The notes under the pieces: generated by a model
Database searches by the model: none
Told to the model about the DNA's origin: nothing
What the model saw: the letters and a program-made list of their open reading frames with translations, nothing else
Shown here: piece by piece, positions 8,096 to 17,152 of the stretch
Layout of the letters: each line of letters begins with the position of its first letter
Numbering within the stretch: the stretch's first letter is position 1
Position numbers and translations under genes: made by a program
DNA from: Chitinophagales bacterium
GTDB lineage: Bacteria > Bacteroidota > Bacteroidia > Chitinophagales > Chitinophagaceae
Length of the DNA stretch: 64,000 nucleotides
NCBI GenBank assembly: GCA_015655015.1
Contig: JAATFV010000178.1
Span: 1 to 64,000, forward strand
Direction of reading: 5' to 3'

Positions 8096-8320
8096 ATGAA
8101 AATTGTGCAAGTCTTCAAGACCGATGTACAGGATCAGCTGGTTGCCAGGCGTATCATTCTTTTCCTGCAACAAACCCTTTCCCATTGCAGGATCAATTTC
8201 GATCTGGACGACTGCGACAGGATCCTGCGTATAGAAAATCAGCAGGAATCGATCGCAGAGACCCGGATCCAGCTGTTCATTGCGAGCTACGGGCATCATT
8301 GCGAACCATTGCAGGATTAA
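8096..8320 (+). CDS. Small conserved protein, ferredoxin-like fold predicted
   Basis: 74 residues, acidic, without signal peptide. The order strand (KIVQVFKT), helix (DQLVARRIILFLQQTLS), strand (RINFDLDD), strand (RILRIEN), helix (ESIAETRIQLFIASYG), strand (CEPLQD) suggests the beta-alpha-beta-beta-alpha-beta fold of HMA-like metal chaperones. No CxxC is present; the cysteines are Cys36, Cys45 and Cys69. Similar short proteins are common as hypotheticals in this phylum. It stands alone, 71 bp after the barrel gene. Confidence 0.7.
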   Translation: MKIVQVFKTDVQDQLVARRIILFLQQTLSHCRINFDLDDCDRILRIENQQESIAETRIQLFIASYGHHCEPLQD

Positions 8321-8375
8321 ATTTTTATAAAATAATTTTATTCCCGGCTAAGGGTACAGACTGATTTATGGGTAC

Positions 8376-8400
8376 TTGACAGGAAAGAGCCGTATATTTG
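8376..8400 (+). promoter_or_regulatory. Possible promoter upstream of the first FecI-type sigma gene
   Basis: TATATTTG (8393-8400) is a perfect -7 box. A TTG at 8376-8378 lies only 14 bp upstream, so the -33 element is poor. The leader to the sigma gene would be about 145 bases. The rest of 8321-8551 shows nothing recognisable. Confidence 0.35.
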
Positions 8401-8551
8401 ATATGACCTCCGGTAATGGCTGTTTCCGGCGATTACCAACGGAATAATCCCTTATACTGTTGTTGAAAAGGCGCCCCAATCTTTATCTAACTGCTTGTTC
8501 CTGTGATAATTCAATAGAGATTAGACTCATAATGAGTGTGGGAATATAATT

Positions 8552-9112
8552 ATGACTGCTGCTTCTAACTTTACAGATCAACACCTGCTGGCGTTCCTGA
8601 AGGAGGGCCGGGAAGAGGCATTTACTGAAATTTACCGCCGGTATTGGGAAAAGCTGCTGGCGATAGGTTACCACTATACACAGAATAAAGAATTCGCGGA
8701 AGAGGTAGTCCACGATGTATTCCTTCGCTTGTGGATGCAAAGGGGCGAAGTGGAAATAGGCTCCCTTCCCGCCTACCTGGGCACGGCTGTCAAGTTCTCC
8801 GTTTTCAAGGCGATGTTGAAGGAGAAGCGCCGCTCACAGATCCGCGCCCGTTTACCGCAATCAGAAATTATCTCCAGCGACAACGAAAAGATCGAGGCAA
8901 GGTTCCTCCGGGATTACCTTCAGGGCATCGTCGAAAACTTGCCGGAAAAATGCAGGCTCGTCTTTCAGTACAGCCGCGAAGAGAGCCTTTCCCTTGCCGA
9001 AATTGCTGCACGCATGAATATCTCCCAGAAGACAGTCGAGTCACATATGACAAAGGCATTAAAGACCCTGCGGCATGGATTGCACAAGCTGCAATCGTTC
9101 ATAATGCTGTAA
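8552..9112 (+). CDS. ECF sigma factor, FecI/RpoE-like (block A)
   Basis: 186-residue extracytoplasmic-function sigma factor. Region 2 runs from AFTEIYRRYWEKLLAIGYHYTQN to AEEVVHDVFLRLWMQR. Region 4 carries LPEKCRLVFQYSREESLSLAEIAARMNISQKTVESHM, with the helix-turn-helix at the end. It is followed 124 bp later by a FecR-type anti-sigma gene and then SusC/SusD, the standard cell-surface signalling arrangement of Bacteroidota. It probably drives transcription of the downstream susC-susD genes. Confidence 0.95.
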   Translation: MTAASNFTDQHLLAFLKEGREEAFTEIYRRYWEKLLAIGYHYTQNKEFAEEVVHDVFLRLWMQRGEVEIGSLPAYLGTAVKFSVFKAMLKEKRRSQIRARLPQSEIISSDNEKIEARFLRDYLQGIVENLPEKCRLVFQYSREESLSLAEIAARMNISQKTVESHMTKALKTLRHGLHKLQSFIML

Positions 9113-9236
9113 CCCGGGCATCCCTGATGTTACCGCTCCCATGAAGTGATCGCTTCGGTATTCATGAATTCATCTCTCTGAAATTTTTTTTCTCTCTGAC
9201 TAAGGGTTGTCATTCGTTCAAGGGTTCTTATTATAT

Positions 9237-10436
9237 ATGGATTTCGATCAGCTTACGATACTGGTGGAAAAATACCTGGATGGGACGATCAATCCTTCCG
9301 AAGAACAGGTGTTGCAGGAGTGGTACCGCAATACTCCTGAACAGGATATCGTATGGCCCGCTGATCGTCCCGGGGAAAGGGCAAGGCTGGAAACCCGTCT
9401 GCTGGACCGGCTTCATAAGGATATCCGTATGATGGATCCGGACAAACACATCGTCCCTTTGCGCCGGAACCGGGTCTGGATGGCTGCTGCGACGATTGGC
9501 TTGCTCCTGTTATCCGGAGCCGTTTATCTTTGGTCCGCCAGATCTGTTGGGCATACTGCCGTTCCTGCTACCGCAGTGAAGGCCCCTGTGAATGACCTGC
9601 TGCCCGGCGGCAATAAGGCCAGGTTGATGCTGTCCGACGGCAGCACGATTGCGCTCGACAGCGCCGGGGATGGATTACTGGCCGAACAGGGGAACACCCG
9701 GGTAAAAAAGACGGCCCAGGGGCAGCTGACCTACCAGGTCGCGGCTGCCTCCGGACCGGGGGGCGTCACATCCGCCAGGACTACGATCCCTGCCCATGGA
9801 GACATAACATATAATACCATTTTTACGCCCCAGGGAGGCACCTATGCGGTGACCCTGTCCGACGGGACCCGGGTTTGGCTGAATACAGGCACTTCTTTAA
9901 GATACCCCACGGCATTTACGGGTGCGTCCCGGACAGTCGAACTGAAAGGAGAAGCCTATTTTGAAGTGGCTTCCGATGCCGCCAGACCTTTCAGCGTCGT
10001 TGGCGGCGGACAGACCATCCGTGTACTGGGCACCCATTTTAATATCAATGCCTATGACAATGAGCCCGCTATCAGGACCACTTTGCTGCAAGGCAGCGTA
10101 AAAGTCGTACAGGGCGACAGGGAGCTGCTCCTCCGGCCTGGGGAACAATCCTTGTCGACCAGCGCCGGAGCGCTGAGGGTTAAAAAAGACATCGATACCG
10201 CAGCCGTCATGGCCTGGAAGAACGGGATGTTCCAGTTCGACGAAGCAGATATCGGTACGGTGATGCGGCAGATCGCGCGCTGGTATAATGTGGAAGTGGT
10301 CTTCAATGGCAAGCTGCCGGACGACCATTTCAGGGGAAAGATCCCCCGTAACGTCAATGCTTCAGAAGCCCTTCAGATCCTGACCCTGAGCGGCATCCAA
10401 TTCAAAATAGACGGCCATAAGATTATCCTGAATTAG
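9237..10436 (+). CDS. FecR-family anti-sigma factor (block A)
   Basis: About 399 residues: a cytoplasmic N-terminal sigma-binding region (QLTILVEKYLDGTINPSEEQ), one transmembrane segment (WMAAATIGLLLLSGAVYLW, about 80-99), then the periplasmic FecR domain (YAVTLSDGTRVWLNTGTSLRYP, GEAYFEVA, LGTHFNINAY) and a C-terminal STN-like DUF4974 region (IARWYNVEVVF). The computed frame opens with TTG at 9207; the ATG at 9237 (MDFDQLTI) is the natural start. It should hold the FecI factor inactive until the SusC STN domain signals. Confidence 0.94.
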   Translation: MDFDQLTILVEKYLDGTINPSEEQVLQEWYRNTPEQDIVWPADRPGERARLETRLLDRLHKDIRMMDPDKHIVPLRRNRVWMAAATIGLLLLSGAVYLWSARSVGHTAVPATAVKAPVNDLLPGGNKARLMLSDGSTIALDSAGDGLLAEQGNTRVKKTAQGQLTYQVAAASGPGGVTSARTTIPAHGDITYNTIFTPQGGTYAVTLSDGTRVWLNTGTSLRYPTAFTGASRTVELKGEAYFEVASDAARPFSVVGGGQTIRVLGTHFNINAYDNEPAIRTTLLQGSVKVVQGDRELLLRPGEQSLSTSAGALRVKKDIDTAAVMAWKNGMFQFDEADIGTVMRQIARWYNVEVVFNGKLPDDHFRGKIPRNVNASEALQILTLSGIQFKIDGHKIILN

Positions 10437-10503
10437 CCCAATCTGCTGTAGGTATCCGTATCCCGTTATCCCCATTTTTTATTCAACCAAATTTAACTGA
10501 CGT

Positions 10504-13500
10504 ATGAGAATTTCAGCGTTCCTGCTTTTCATGTGCCTCTGCGTAAGCGCAGCGGTTTCCGGCCAGGAGATCAATATCTCCGCAAAGAATCTCAGCCTTG
10601 AAAAGGTGTTCAGCCAGATGGAAAAGCAAAGTGGCTACACCTTCTTTTACAAGATCGAGCTGATCAGGAGCCTTCCTAAAGTATCGGTAGACATCAGGCA
10701 CGCCTCCCTGATAAGCGCATTGGAGACCGTGCTGAAAGACCAGCCTTCGCTCACCTGGGCAGTCGTAAAGAAAACCGTCGTTATAAAACCCAAAGCCGAG
10801 ACGACGATCGTTCTTCCCCGGGATCAAAAGAACGGTACGTTCCTGGTAACGGGCAGGGCAGTGGACAGGGACGGCCAGGGTATTCCCAATGTCAGCATCT
10901 CGCTCAAAGGCACGCCATATGCCTGGAGGACCGCGCCGGACGGAGCTTTTACGAGCGCAGTGATGCAAGACGCAGCCGGCCAGGGCAAAACCCCGGTGCT
11001 TGTTTTTTCCAGCATTGGCTACGCAACAAAAGAAGTGATCCTCAAAGGTGCAGAACAAAGGCTTACTCTCACCTTGCGCGAACAGGTCAATACCCTCGAC
11101 GAAGTCCAGATGACGGCCTATTCCAGGACCTCCAAACGATACAATGTCGGTGATATCACGACCATCGACGCCGAAGAGATAGCCCGCAACCCCGTGCCCA
11201 ATGTGCTGCAGGCCCTGGAAGGCAGGGTACCGGGTATGCAGATACAGACACAGACAGGGCAGCCCAACGGCTCCTTCCACGTGCAGGTAAGGAGCGTAAA
11301 TACGCTCTCTGCACAGCCTCCATCCAGCCCCATCTCTCTTCCTGTCGGCGGCCAGCCTATGTATATCGTCGATGGGGTGGAATACCCTGCAGATGGTTCC
11401 CTTCCCCTGGCCCCGGGATTTAACGGACCCCAATTCCAGCTTTACGGCAATGCCCTCAACTTCCTGGACCCTTCCCAGATCGAGTCCATCAGTATTTTGA
11501 AAGGCCCCGACGCAACCTCCCTCTACGGTTCCCGCGGCGCTTTTGGAGTTATCCTGATCACCACCAAAAAAGCCAGATCGGGTAAGCCTTCCTTTAACCT
11601 CAATGTCCTGCATGGCTTCTCCGATCTGTCCTCTCATCCTAAGCTGATGAATACCCGGCAGTACCTGGCCATGCGCCGCGAAGCCTTTGCCAACGCCAAT
11701 GCTACCCCCACTTCCACCGATTACGATCTCAACGGGACCTGGGATACGACCAAATACACCAATTGGGAACATTATTTTCTGGGAGGACATGCGCCTACTA
11801 CCCGGGCCAATGCCAGCTATTCCGGCGGCACAGCCAACAGCAGTTATCTCATCGGCGCCAATTACAGTTCCATCGGTAATGTCGAGTTCAGTAAAGGCGC
11901 GGTAAAAGCAGGCGGCATGAACTTCAGCATGAATACGAGCACCACGGACAGGAAATTCACGATGGGCCTCTCCGGCAGCTATTCGACCAATGTAGATAAT
12001 ATGGTGCCTACCGATTATTCAGGCAGCAGTGGTGTATTGCAGGCGCCTAATGCGCCGGACTTTGTCCTGCCCAATGGCAAGCTCAACTGGGATCTCCCTG
12101 GCGGCACCAATCCACTGAGCGCGCTCTATCAGCTACACAACAATACGACCAATACGCTCTTTGCCAATACAACCCTTACCTGGATGCCGGTCAGTGGATT
12201 GAGCTTTATTGTCAGCGGCGGTTATAGCCTGATCTCATCCAAGGAATTTGATGCCACTCCTTCCGCTTCTTTCAATCCCGCCACCTTCAGTACCAGCAAG
12301 ACCCAAAGCCTCCTCGAATGGTATACCATCCGGACCTTTAGTGTCGATCCGCGTATTCAATATCAAAGGCCCCTCTTTGGGAAAGGACGGCTGGAGGTCA
12401 TCGTAGGAACGACCCTGAGGGATAAGCTCACCGAGAATCCTGCTATTCAGGGTAATGGCATTGCCAATGATGAGCTGCTGCGTGATCCCGCCAATGCCAT
12501 ACAGGCGAACAGGACCGATAAATATATCACCTTGCCTCAACGTTATACAGGCCCCTTTGCTGCGATCAACTTCCGCTGGGCGGATAAATATATCCTGGAG
12601 CTCAATGGCCGTCGTGATGGTGACTCCCGTTTTGGCCCTGGCAGCCAGTTCGGCAATTTTGGTTCCATCGCCGGCGGCTGGATCGTCAGTGAAGAGCCCT
12701 GGTTCAAGCCGGTCACCGGTGTCGTCGACTTTCTGAAGATCAAGGGTAGTTATGGTTTGACAGGCGCCAATTCCCTTTCGCCTTACCAGTATATCAGCAC
12801 CTATTCGATCAATTCCTCTTCCTACCAGGGAGGCATTGGGCTAACCCCGGCCAACCTGGCTAACCCTTACCTGCATTGGGAAACGGATAAGAACGCGGAA
12901 ATTGGGATGAATATCGGGTTCCTGAAAGAGGCGATCAATATCGAAGCCATCTATTATTTCAACCACATGGGCGATCAGCTGACCAACCAGAGCCTTGCCA
13001 GCATTACAGGTTTTTCCAGCTTCACTTACAATACGCCGGCAAAGATCTATACACATGGCCTGGAGCTCAACATCGTCACCCATAATATCCGTAAGAAGAA
13101 CTTTACCTGGGACACCAAGATCAATTTAACTACTCCCCGGAGCAAATTGACAGCCTACCCTGGTGTCAACAACCTGGTAAGCAATGTCAATTACGCCATC
13201 GGGAAACCGATCTCAGGCATCAAACTGTATAAATATGCGGGCGTCGATCCGGAAACAGGCGTATATAATTTTATCAATGCAGCCGGCGTGAAAGGAGAGT
13301 TCACCCAGATCTTCAGCCCTACACAGCTGGATCCTGTCAAGGACAGGACCCAGTTCGTGGACCTGGCGCCAAAATATTACGGCGGCATCCTTAACTCTTT
13401 CACTTACGGTAATTTCAGCATGGACTTCCTCGTGAGCATCACCAATAAAATGGGGGCCAATTTTGAGGCACAGCAAACCTATCCCATGGGTATTGAATTG

Positions 13501-13851
13501 CAGAACGCTCCTTTGGATTATGCCAATAAAAGATGGAGAAAAAAAGGAGATATTACTACCGTGCCGAAGGCAACCACCAATATCTTAGCTTATTTCGACC
13601 AGGGTAATTTCGAGAGCAGCACCGGCGCTTACACCAATGCCACCTATGCAAGGCTGCAGAATCTTAGCCTGAGCTATCGGTTCGCACATAGCCTTATTCA
13701 AAAATGGCGCCTTTCCGGTCTGTCCATCTACGTTGCCGGACAGAACCTGCTGACGGTCTCTAAATACGGAGATCTTGATCCGGAGAATATGAGCGCCGGC
13801 CGTATGCCACCCCTGCGTGTCTTTACAGGCGGTATCAATGTAAACTTTTAA
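10504..13851 (+). CDS. SusC/RagA-family TonB-dependent receptor with STN domain (block A)
   Basis: 1115 residues. A signal peptide (to about residue 20) is followed by a secretin/TonB N-terminal domain (LSLEKVFSQMEKQSGYTFFY, about 30-100), a carboxypeptidase-regulatory-like domain (about 115-195), the plug (about 200-350, with NVLQALEGRVPGMQIQ and DPSQIESISILKGPDATSLY) and a large outer-membrane barrel ending in TGGINVNF. The STN domain marks it as a receptor signalling to FecR. SusC with SusD takes up large nutrients such as glycans or peptides; the substrate cannot be read from sequence. No carbohydrate-active enzyme is nearby, and the three thioredoxin-like neighbours argue for a peptide or redox-active ligand over a polysaccharide. 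Confidence 0.96.
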   Translation: MRISAFLLFMCLCVSAAVSGQEINISAKNLSLEKVFSQMEKQSGYTFFYKIELIRSLPKVSVDIRHASLISALETVLKDQPSLTWAVVKKTVVIKPKAETTIVLPRDQKNGTFLVTGRAVDRDGQGIPNVSISLKGTPYAWRTAPDGAFTSAVMQDAAGQGKTPVLVFSSIGYATKEVILKGAEQRLTLTLREQVNTLDEVQMTAYSRTSKRYNVGDITTIDAEEIARNPVPNVLQALEGRVPGMQIQTQTGQPNGSFHVQVRSVNTLSAQPPSSPISLPVGGQPMYIVDGVEYPADGSLPLAPGFNGPQFQLYGNALNFLDPSQIESISILKGPDATSLYGSRGAFGVILITTKKARSGKPSFNLNVLHGFSDLSSHPKLMNTRQYLAMRREAFANANATPTSTDYDLNGTWDTTKYTNWEHYFLGGHAPTTRANASYSGGTANSSYLIGANYSSIGNVEFSKGAVKAGGMNFSMNTSTTDRKFTMGLSGSYSTNVDNMVPTDYSGSSGVLQAPNAPDFVLPNGKLNWDLPGGTNPLSALYQLHNNTTNTLFANTTLTWMPVSGLSFIVSGGYSLISSKEFDATPSASFNPATFSTSKTQSLLEWYTIRTFSVDPRIQYQRPLFGKGRLEVIVGTTLRDKLTENPAIQGNGIANDELLRDPANAIQANRTDKYITLPQRYTGPFAAINFRWADKYILELNGRRDGDSRFGPGSQFGNFGSIAGGWIVSEEPWFKPVTGVVDFLKIKGSYGLTGANSLSPYQYISTYSINSSSYQGGIGLTPANLANPYLHWETDKNAEIGMNIGFLKEAINIEAIYYFNHMGDQLTNQSLASITGFSSFTYNTPAKIYTHGLELNIVTHNIRKKNFTWDTKINLTTPRSKLTAYPGVNNLVSNVNYAIGKPISGIKLYKYAGVDPETGVYNFINAAGVKGEFTQIFSPTQLDPVKDRTQFVDLAPKYYGGILNSFTYGNFSMDFLVSITNKMGANFEAQQTYPMGIELQNAPLDYANKRWRKKGDITTVPKATTNILAYFDQGNFESSTGAYTNATYARLQNLSLSYRFAHSLIQKWRLSGLSIYVAGQNLLTVSKYGDLDPENMSAGRMPPLRVFTGGINVNF

Positions 13852-13862
13852 ACTGACTCAAC

Positions 13863-15347
13863 ATGAGCTTAATATTCCAATCTATTCATACGATCTTACG
13901 TCAGGCCCGGATATTTTCAATATGCCTGCTTTTATTAGTCATCACGTTGGGAGGCTGCAAAAAATACCTGGATGTTCCGCTGCCGGCCGGCTCCATTGCT
14001 TCCGAAAGCGTTTTTAGCAATGACCAGACCTCGGCAGGGGCGCTTAACAGCATATATGCATCCCTGGTGAACCTGGGTTACCTGGATGGTAACAGCAGCA
14101 CGACCTATACACTTGGACTCTATGGGGACGAACTGGTCAACTACGGCGTCATCGCCAGTTCCATCGCCTTATACAAAGACGCGGTTGGCTCTTCCATCGG
14201 GACGGTCACCGGTTTCTGGCCCTATTGCTACGGACACCTCTATTCCATCAACCAGGCCATTCAGGGGATCCAGGCGAATAACGCAATGACCTATCAGAGC
14301 CAATGGCTCGGAGAAGCCTATTTTATGAGAGGGCTGCTCTATTTCTACCTGACTAATTTATATGGCGATGCACCGTTGGTGCTGACACCGGATTATCTTC
14401 ACAATAATGGACTGGCGCGCAATGCTCAGGCTGATGTATACAAGCAGATCATCGCTGACCTGAAACAGGCACAAAGCCTGCTCGATGTCCAATACCATGA
14501 CGCTAACGGAGCCGTGACCACCGACAGAGGCCGTCCCAACCGGATGGCTGCCACAGCCCTGCTGGCAAGAACCTATCTCTATACAAAGGACTGGGCCAAT
14601 GCTGAGATCCAGTCCGATAGTATCATCGCCAATAGCGCCGTCTACCATCTGCCTTCGCCTGATATGACCTTCCTGCTGAACAGCCCCGAGATCATATGGG
14701 GCCTCCAGCCGACAGGCAGCTCGCTCTACCCTTACGAGGTTAAGGATGCTGTCATTTACACAATGCCTGATGGCACTGTTCCGGGACCTGGCGTTTACAC
14801 TACGACTATCAGCGATTCGCTGAAAAATGCCTTTGAGGCAGGCGATCTCCGTTATGCCATTTGGGTGGGAAAAGATACTGTACCCGCCAACGGATCGACT
14901 CCGCAGGCCATCTACTATTATCCTTATAAATACAAGGTGAAAGGCACTATCACTACGGCCCAGGAATCCCTCGTACTGTTCCGGCTGGCGGAACAATACC
15001 TGATCCGCGCCGAAGCCCGCGCTCAGTTGAATAAATTATCCGGCAGCGATGGCGCCGTCGGCGACCTGAACACCATCCGGGCAAGAGCAGGTCTCGCGCC
15101 CACTACCGCCGCTTCCCAGGCAGATGTGCTCAATGCTGTCCGGCAGGAGCGTCGTGTCGAGCTCTTCTGCGAGCAGGGCCATCGTTTCTTTGATCTGCGC
15201 CGGACGGGTAACCTGGATGCGCTCATGACGAAGCTGGTTCCGTTAAAAGGAGGGGTTGCATGGGTTCCCACCATGGCCTGGTGGCCGATACCCGTCACGG
15301 ATATTCAAAACGACCCTGCATTGACCCAAACACCCGGTTATAATTAG
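13863..15347 (+). CDS. SusD/RagB-family surface lipoprotein (block A)
   Basis: 494 residues with a lipobox (TLGGCKKYLD, Cys about 37), so it is lipid-anchored at the outer membrane. The N-terminal SusD-like part includes LGEAYFMRGLLYFYLTNLYGDAPLVL, and the C-terminal RagB part includes RQERRVELFCEQGHRFFDLRRTGN and WWPIPVTDIQNDPALTQTPGY, both family hallmarks. It starts 11 bp after the SusC gene and caps that barrel in the known SusCD architecture. Confidence 0.96.
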   Translation: MSLIFQSIHTILRQARIFSICLLLLVITLGGCKKYLDVPLPAGSIASESVFSNDQTSAGALNSIYASLVNLGYLDGNSSTTYTLGLYGDELVNYGVIASSIALYKDAVGSSIGTVTGFWPYCYGHLYSINQAIQGIQANNAMTYQSQWLGEAYFMRGLLYFYLTNLYGDAPLVLTPDYLHNNGLARNAQADVYKQIIADLKQAQSLLDVQYHDANGAVTTDRGRPNRMAATALLARTYLYTKDWANAEIQSDSIIANSAVYHLPSPDMTFLLNSPEIIWGLQPTGSSLYPYEVKDAVIYTMPDGTVPGPGVYTTTISDSLKNAFEAGDLRYAIWVGKDTVPANGSTPQAIYYYPYKYKVKGTITTAQESLVLFRLAEQYLIRAEARAQLNKLSGSDGAVGDLNTIRARAGLAPTTAASQADVLNAVRQERRVELFCEQGHRFFDLRRTGNLDALMTKLVPLKGGVAWVPTMAWWPIPVTDIQNDPALTQTPGYN

Positions 15348-15350
15348 ATC

Positions 15351-16235
15351 ATGAATAAATTATTTTCCTTCCTCCTTCTCATCACGGGAAATCTCATAGG
15401 AAGCCTGCGTCTGTCAGCGCAGGTTTCCCCTGCTTCCGCAACTTCCATTCCTTCGGGTCCTGCCTCCGGACTCTACGATACGCTGCGATCCGCCGTCGGA
15501 TCCTCAGTCCCCGACGCCGCCTTACAACAGGAATGCCGCGACTATATACAATATGTTCATCCCGATGGGAATGCCGCCTCCTCATCTGGCAGCACCAGTA
15601 CTGCATCCGCCATCACGCCCATATTGTCCGCGCAGAAGAAATCCTTTATCCTCATCCACCCGGACTACTACCTGAGCCTCCTGCTCTTCAAACAGCTGGT
15701 GGAGACAGGGGAGATCACCAGGCCGCAACGACGTTTCGAAGAATTCTCCGGGGCGCTGCAGCGCTCCGCCCTGGGACAGGCCGCACAGGAGGCTATCCAT
15801 CGGGACGAGCAGCAGGTATCAGCCGGCAAAATGGCGCCCGACTTCACCGCACGGACACCCGACGGGAAGGAGTTCCGACTCTCATCACTCAGAGGGAAGT
15901 ATGTCCTGCTGGATTTCTGGGCCAGCTGGTGCGGTCCCTGCCGCCTGGAAAATCCCAACATCGTGGAGAATTACCGCCGTTATAAAGAGAAGAACTTCAC
16001 CGTGGTCAGCTTTTCCCTTGACGGTAATGCCAAAGCCTGGCAGGACGCCATCGAAGCCGATCATCTGGACTGGTATCATGTCAGCGACCTCAAAGACTGG
16101 CACAGCGATATCGTAAAAGCCTATATGGTGCCCCATGTCCCGCAAAATTTTTTACTGGACCCGGAAGGGAAGATCATCGCCGTCGAACTGCGCGGAGATG
16201 CCCTGGGACAGGAATTGGAAAAAATACTTAAATAA
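15351..16235 (+). CDS. TlpA-family thioredoxin-like protein 1
   Basis: 294 residues: signal peptide ending at LSAQ (about 24), an N-terminal domain of about 130 residues with no recognised family, and a C-terminal thioredoxin-like domain from about 158. The active site is WCGPC (Cys194, Cys197), with the cis-proline region VPQNFLLDP. Such proteins are periplasmic or membrane-attached thiol-disulfide reductases. It is separated from the SusD stop by three bases, so it belongs to the block A operon. Serine-rich residues 75-90 look like a linker. Confidence 0.92.
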   Translation: MNKLFSFLLLITGNLIGSLRLSAQVSPASATSIPSGPASGLYDTLRSAVGSSVPDAALQQECRDYIQYVHPDGNAASSSGSTSTASAITPILSAQKKSFILIHPDYYLSLLLFKQLVETGEITRPQRRFEEFSGALQRSALGQAAQEAIHRDEQQVSAGKMAPDFTARTPDGKEFRLSSLRGKYVLLDFWASWCGPCRLENPNIVENYRRYKEKNFTVVSFSLDGNAKAWQDAIEADHLDWYHVSDLKDWHSDIVKAYMVPHVPQNFLLDPEGKIIAVELRGDALGQELEKILK

Positions 16236-16241
16236 CATCAA

Positions 16242-17126
16242 ATGAAAGCTGAACAACGACACGGTCTTTATTTTTTCTTTCTCCTGCTGGTCTGCCTGCT
16301 GTCTGCAGGTCTCTACGCACAACAGGGCAAAAAGGATTTTGCGCCCGGCTCACCCGAAGAAAAGGATTTTCATATGGCTGCCCGGCGGCAGGACCTGATG
16401 ATGGATTCCTTAAAAGACCTGATAGCCATGGGGCAGGAGAGCATGAATGATGTCATGACACAGACCGCCATGGGCATGGCATTCCAGAATATAGAGCCGG
16501 TCATAAAAGCCGATTATCCGGCCTATGTCCGTAGTAATCCCGCTTCCGGAGCCAACCTGCGCCTGATCAGCGACCTGATGAATTGTAAACCCGTCGCCGG
16601 CTGGATGGACAGTTTGGATGCCCTCTACCGGTTGCTGCCAGCAACGACGATGAACAGTCCGGAGGGGAAGGCCCTCGGAGACCGGCTGACGATTGAACTG
16701 AAGACAGCCATTGGCCATAAGGCGATGGACTTTACACAATATGACACACAGGGCCACCCGGTCAGCCTTTCTTCTTTGCGGGGAAAATATGTACTGCTGG
16801 ATTTCTGGGCCAGCTACGACAAAAATTGCGACCGCGCCCTTCCCGTCCTGAACAAATTCCATGAGGCCTACGGCAGCAAGGGGCTGGTGATCCTGGGTGT
16901 GTCGCTGGACTCCAGCAAGACTGCCTGGCTGGACATGATCCGCGGGACCAACAGTATCATGACGACCCAGGTATCGGACCTGAAAGGAAAGGAAAATGCC
17001 GCCGCCCTGCTCTACAGTGTCAGTGACCTTCCAAAGAATTTCCTGATCGACCCCAACGGGATCATCATTGCCAAAGGACTCAACGCCATGACCCTGGATC
17101 AGACCCTTTCAGCCATTTTTGAATAA
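16242..17126 (+). CDS. TlpA-like protein 2 with a degenerate active site
   Basis: 294 residues, signal peptide ending near LYAQQ (about 27), C-terminal thioredoxin-like domain from about 158. Where its two neighbours have ASWCGPC, this protein has ASYDKNC: the first cysteine is replaced by Asp193 and only Cys196 remains. The cis-proline loop (LPKNFLIDP) is kept. It cannot run the ordinary two-cysteine cycle; it may act as a monothiol enzyme, a chaperone or a binding partner. It starts 6 bp after TlpA 1. Confidence 0.9.
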   Translation: MKAEQRHGLYFFFLLLVCLLSAGLYAQQGKKDFAPGSPEEKDFHMAARRQDLMMDSLKDLIAMGQESMNDVMTQTAMGMAFQNIEPVIKADYPAYVRSNPASGANLRLISDLMNCKPVAGWMDSLDALYRLLPATTMNSPEGKALGDRLTIELKTAIGHKAMDFTQYDTQGHPVSLSSLRGKYVLLDFWASYDKNCDRALPVLNKFHEAYGSKGLVILGVSLDSSKTAWLDMIRGTNSIMTTQVSDLKGKENAAALLYSVSDLPKNFLIDPNGIIIAKGLNAMTLDQTLSAIFE

Positions 17127-17152
17127 GACAGTTAAACCAGCAATTAAAAATT

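Noticed and set aside
10513-11790. 425-residue minus-strand ORF opposite the block A susC gene
   Set aside because: A shadow of the SusC reading frame; no start context, domain or homology signature.
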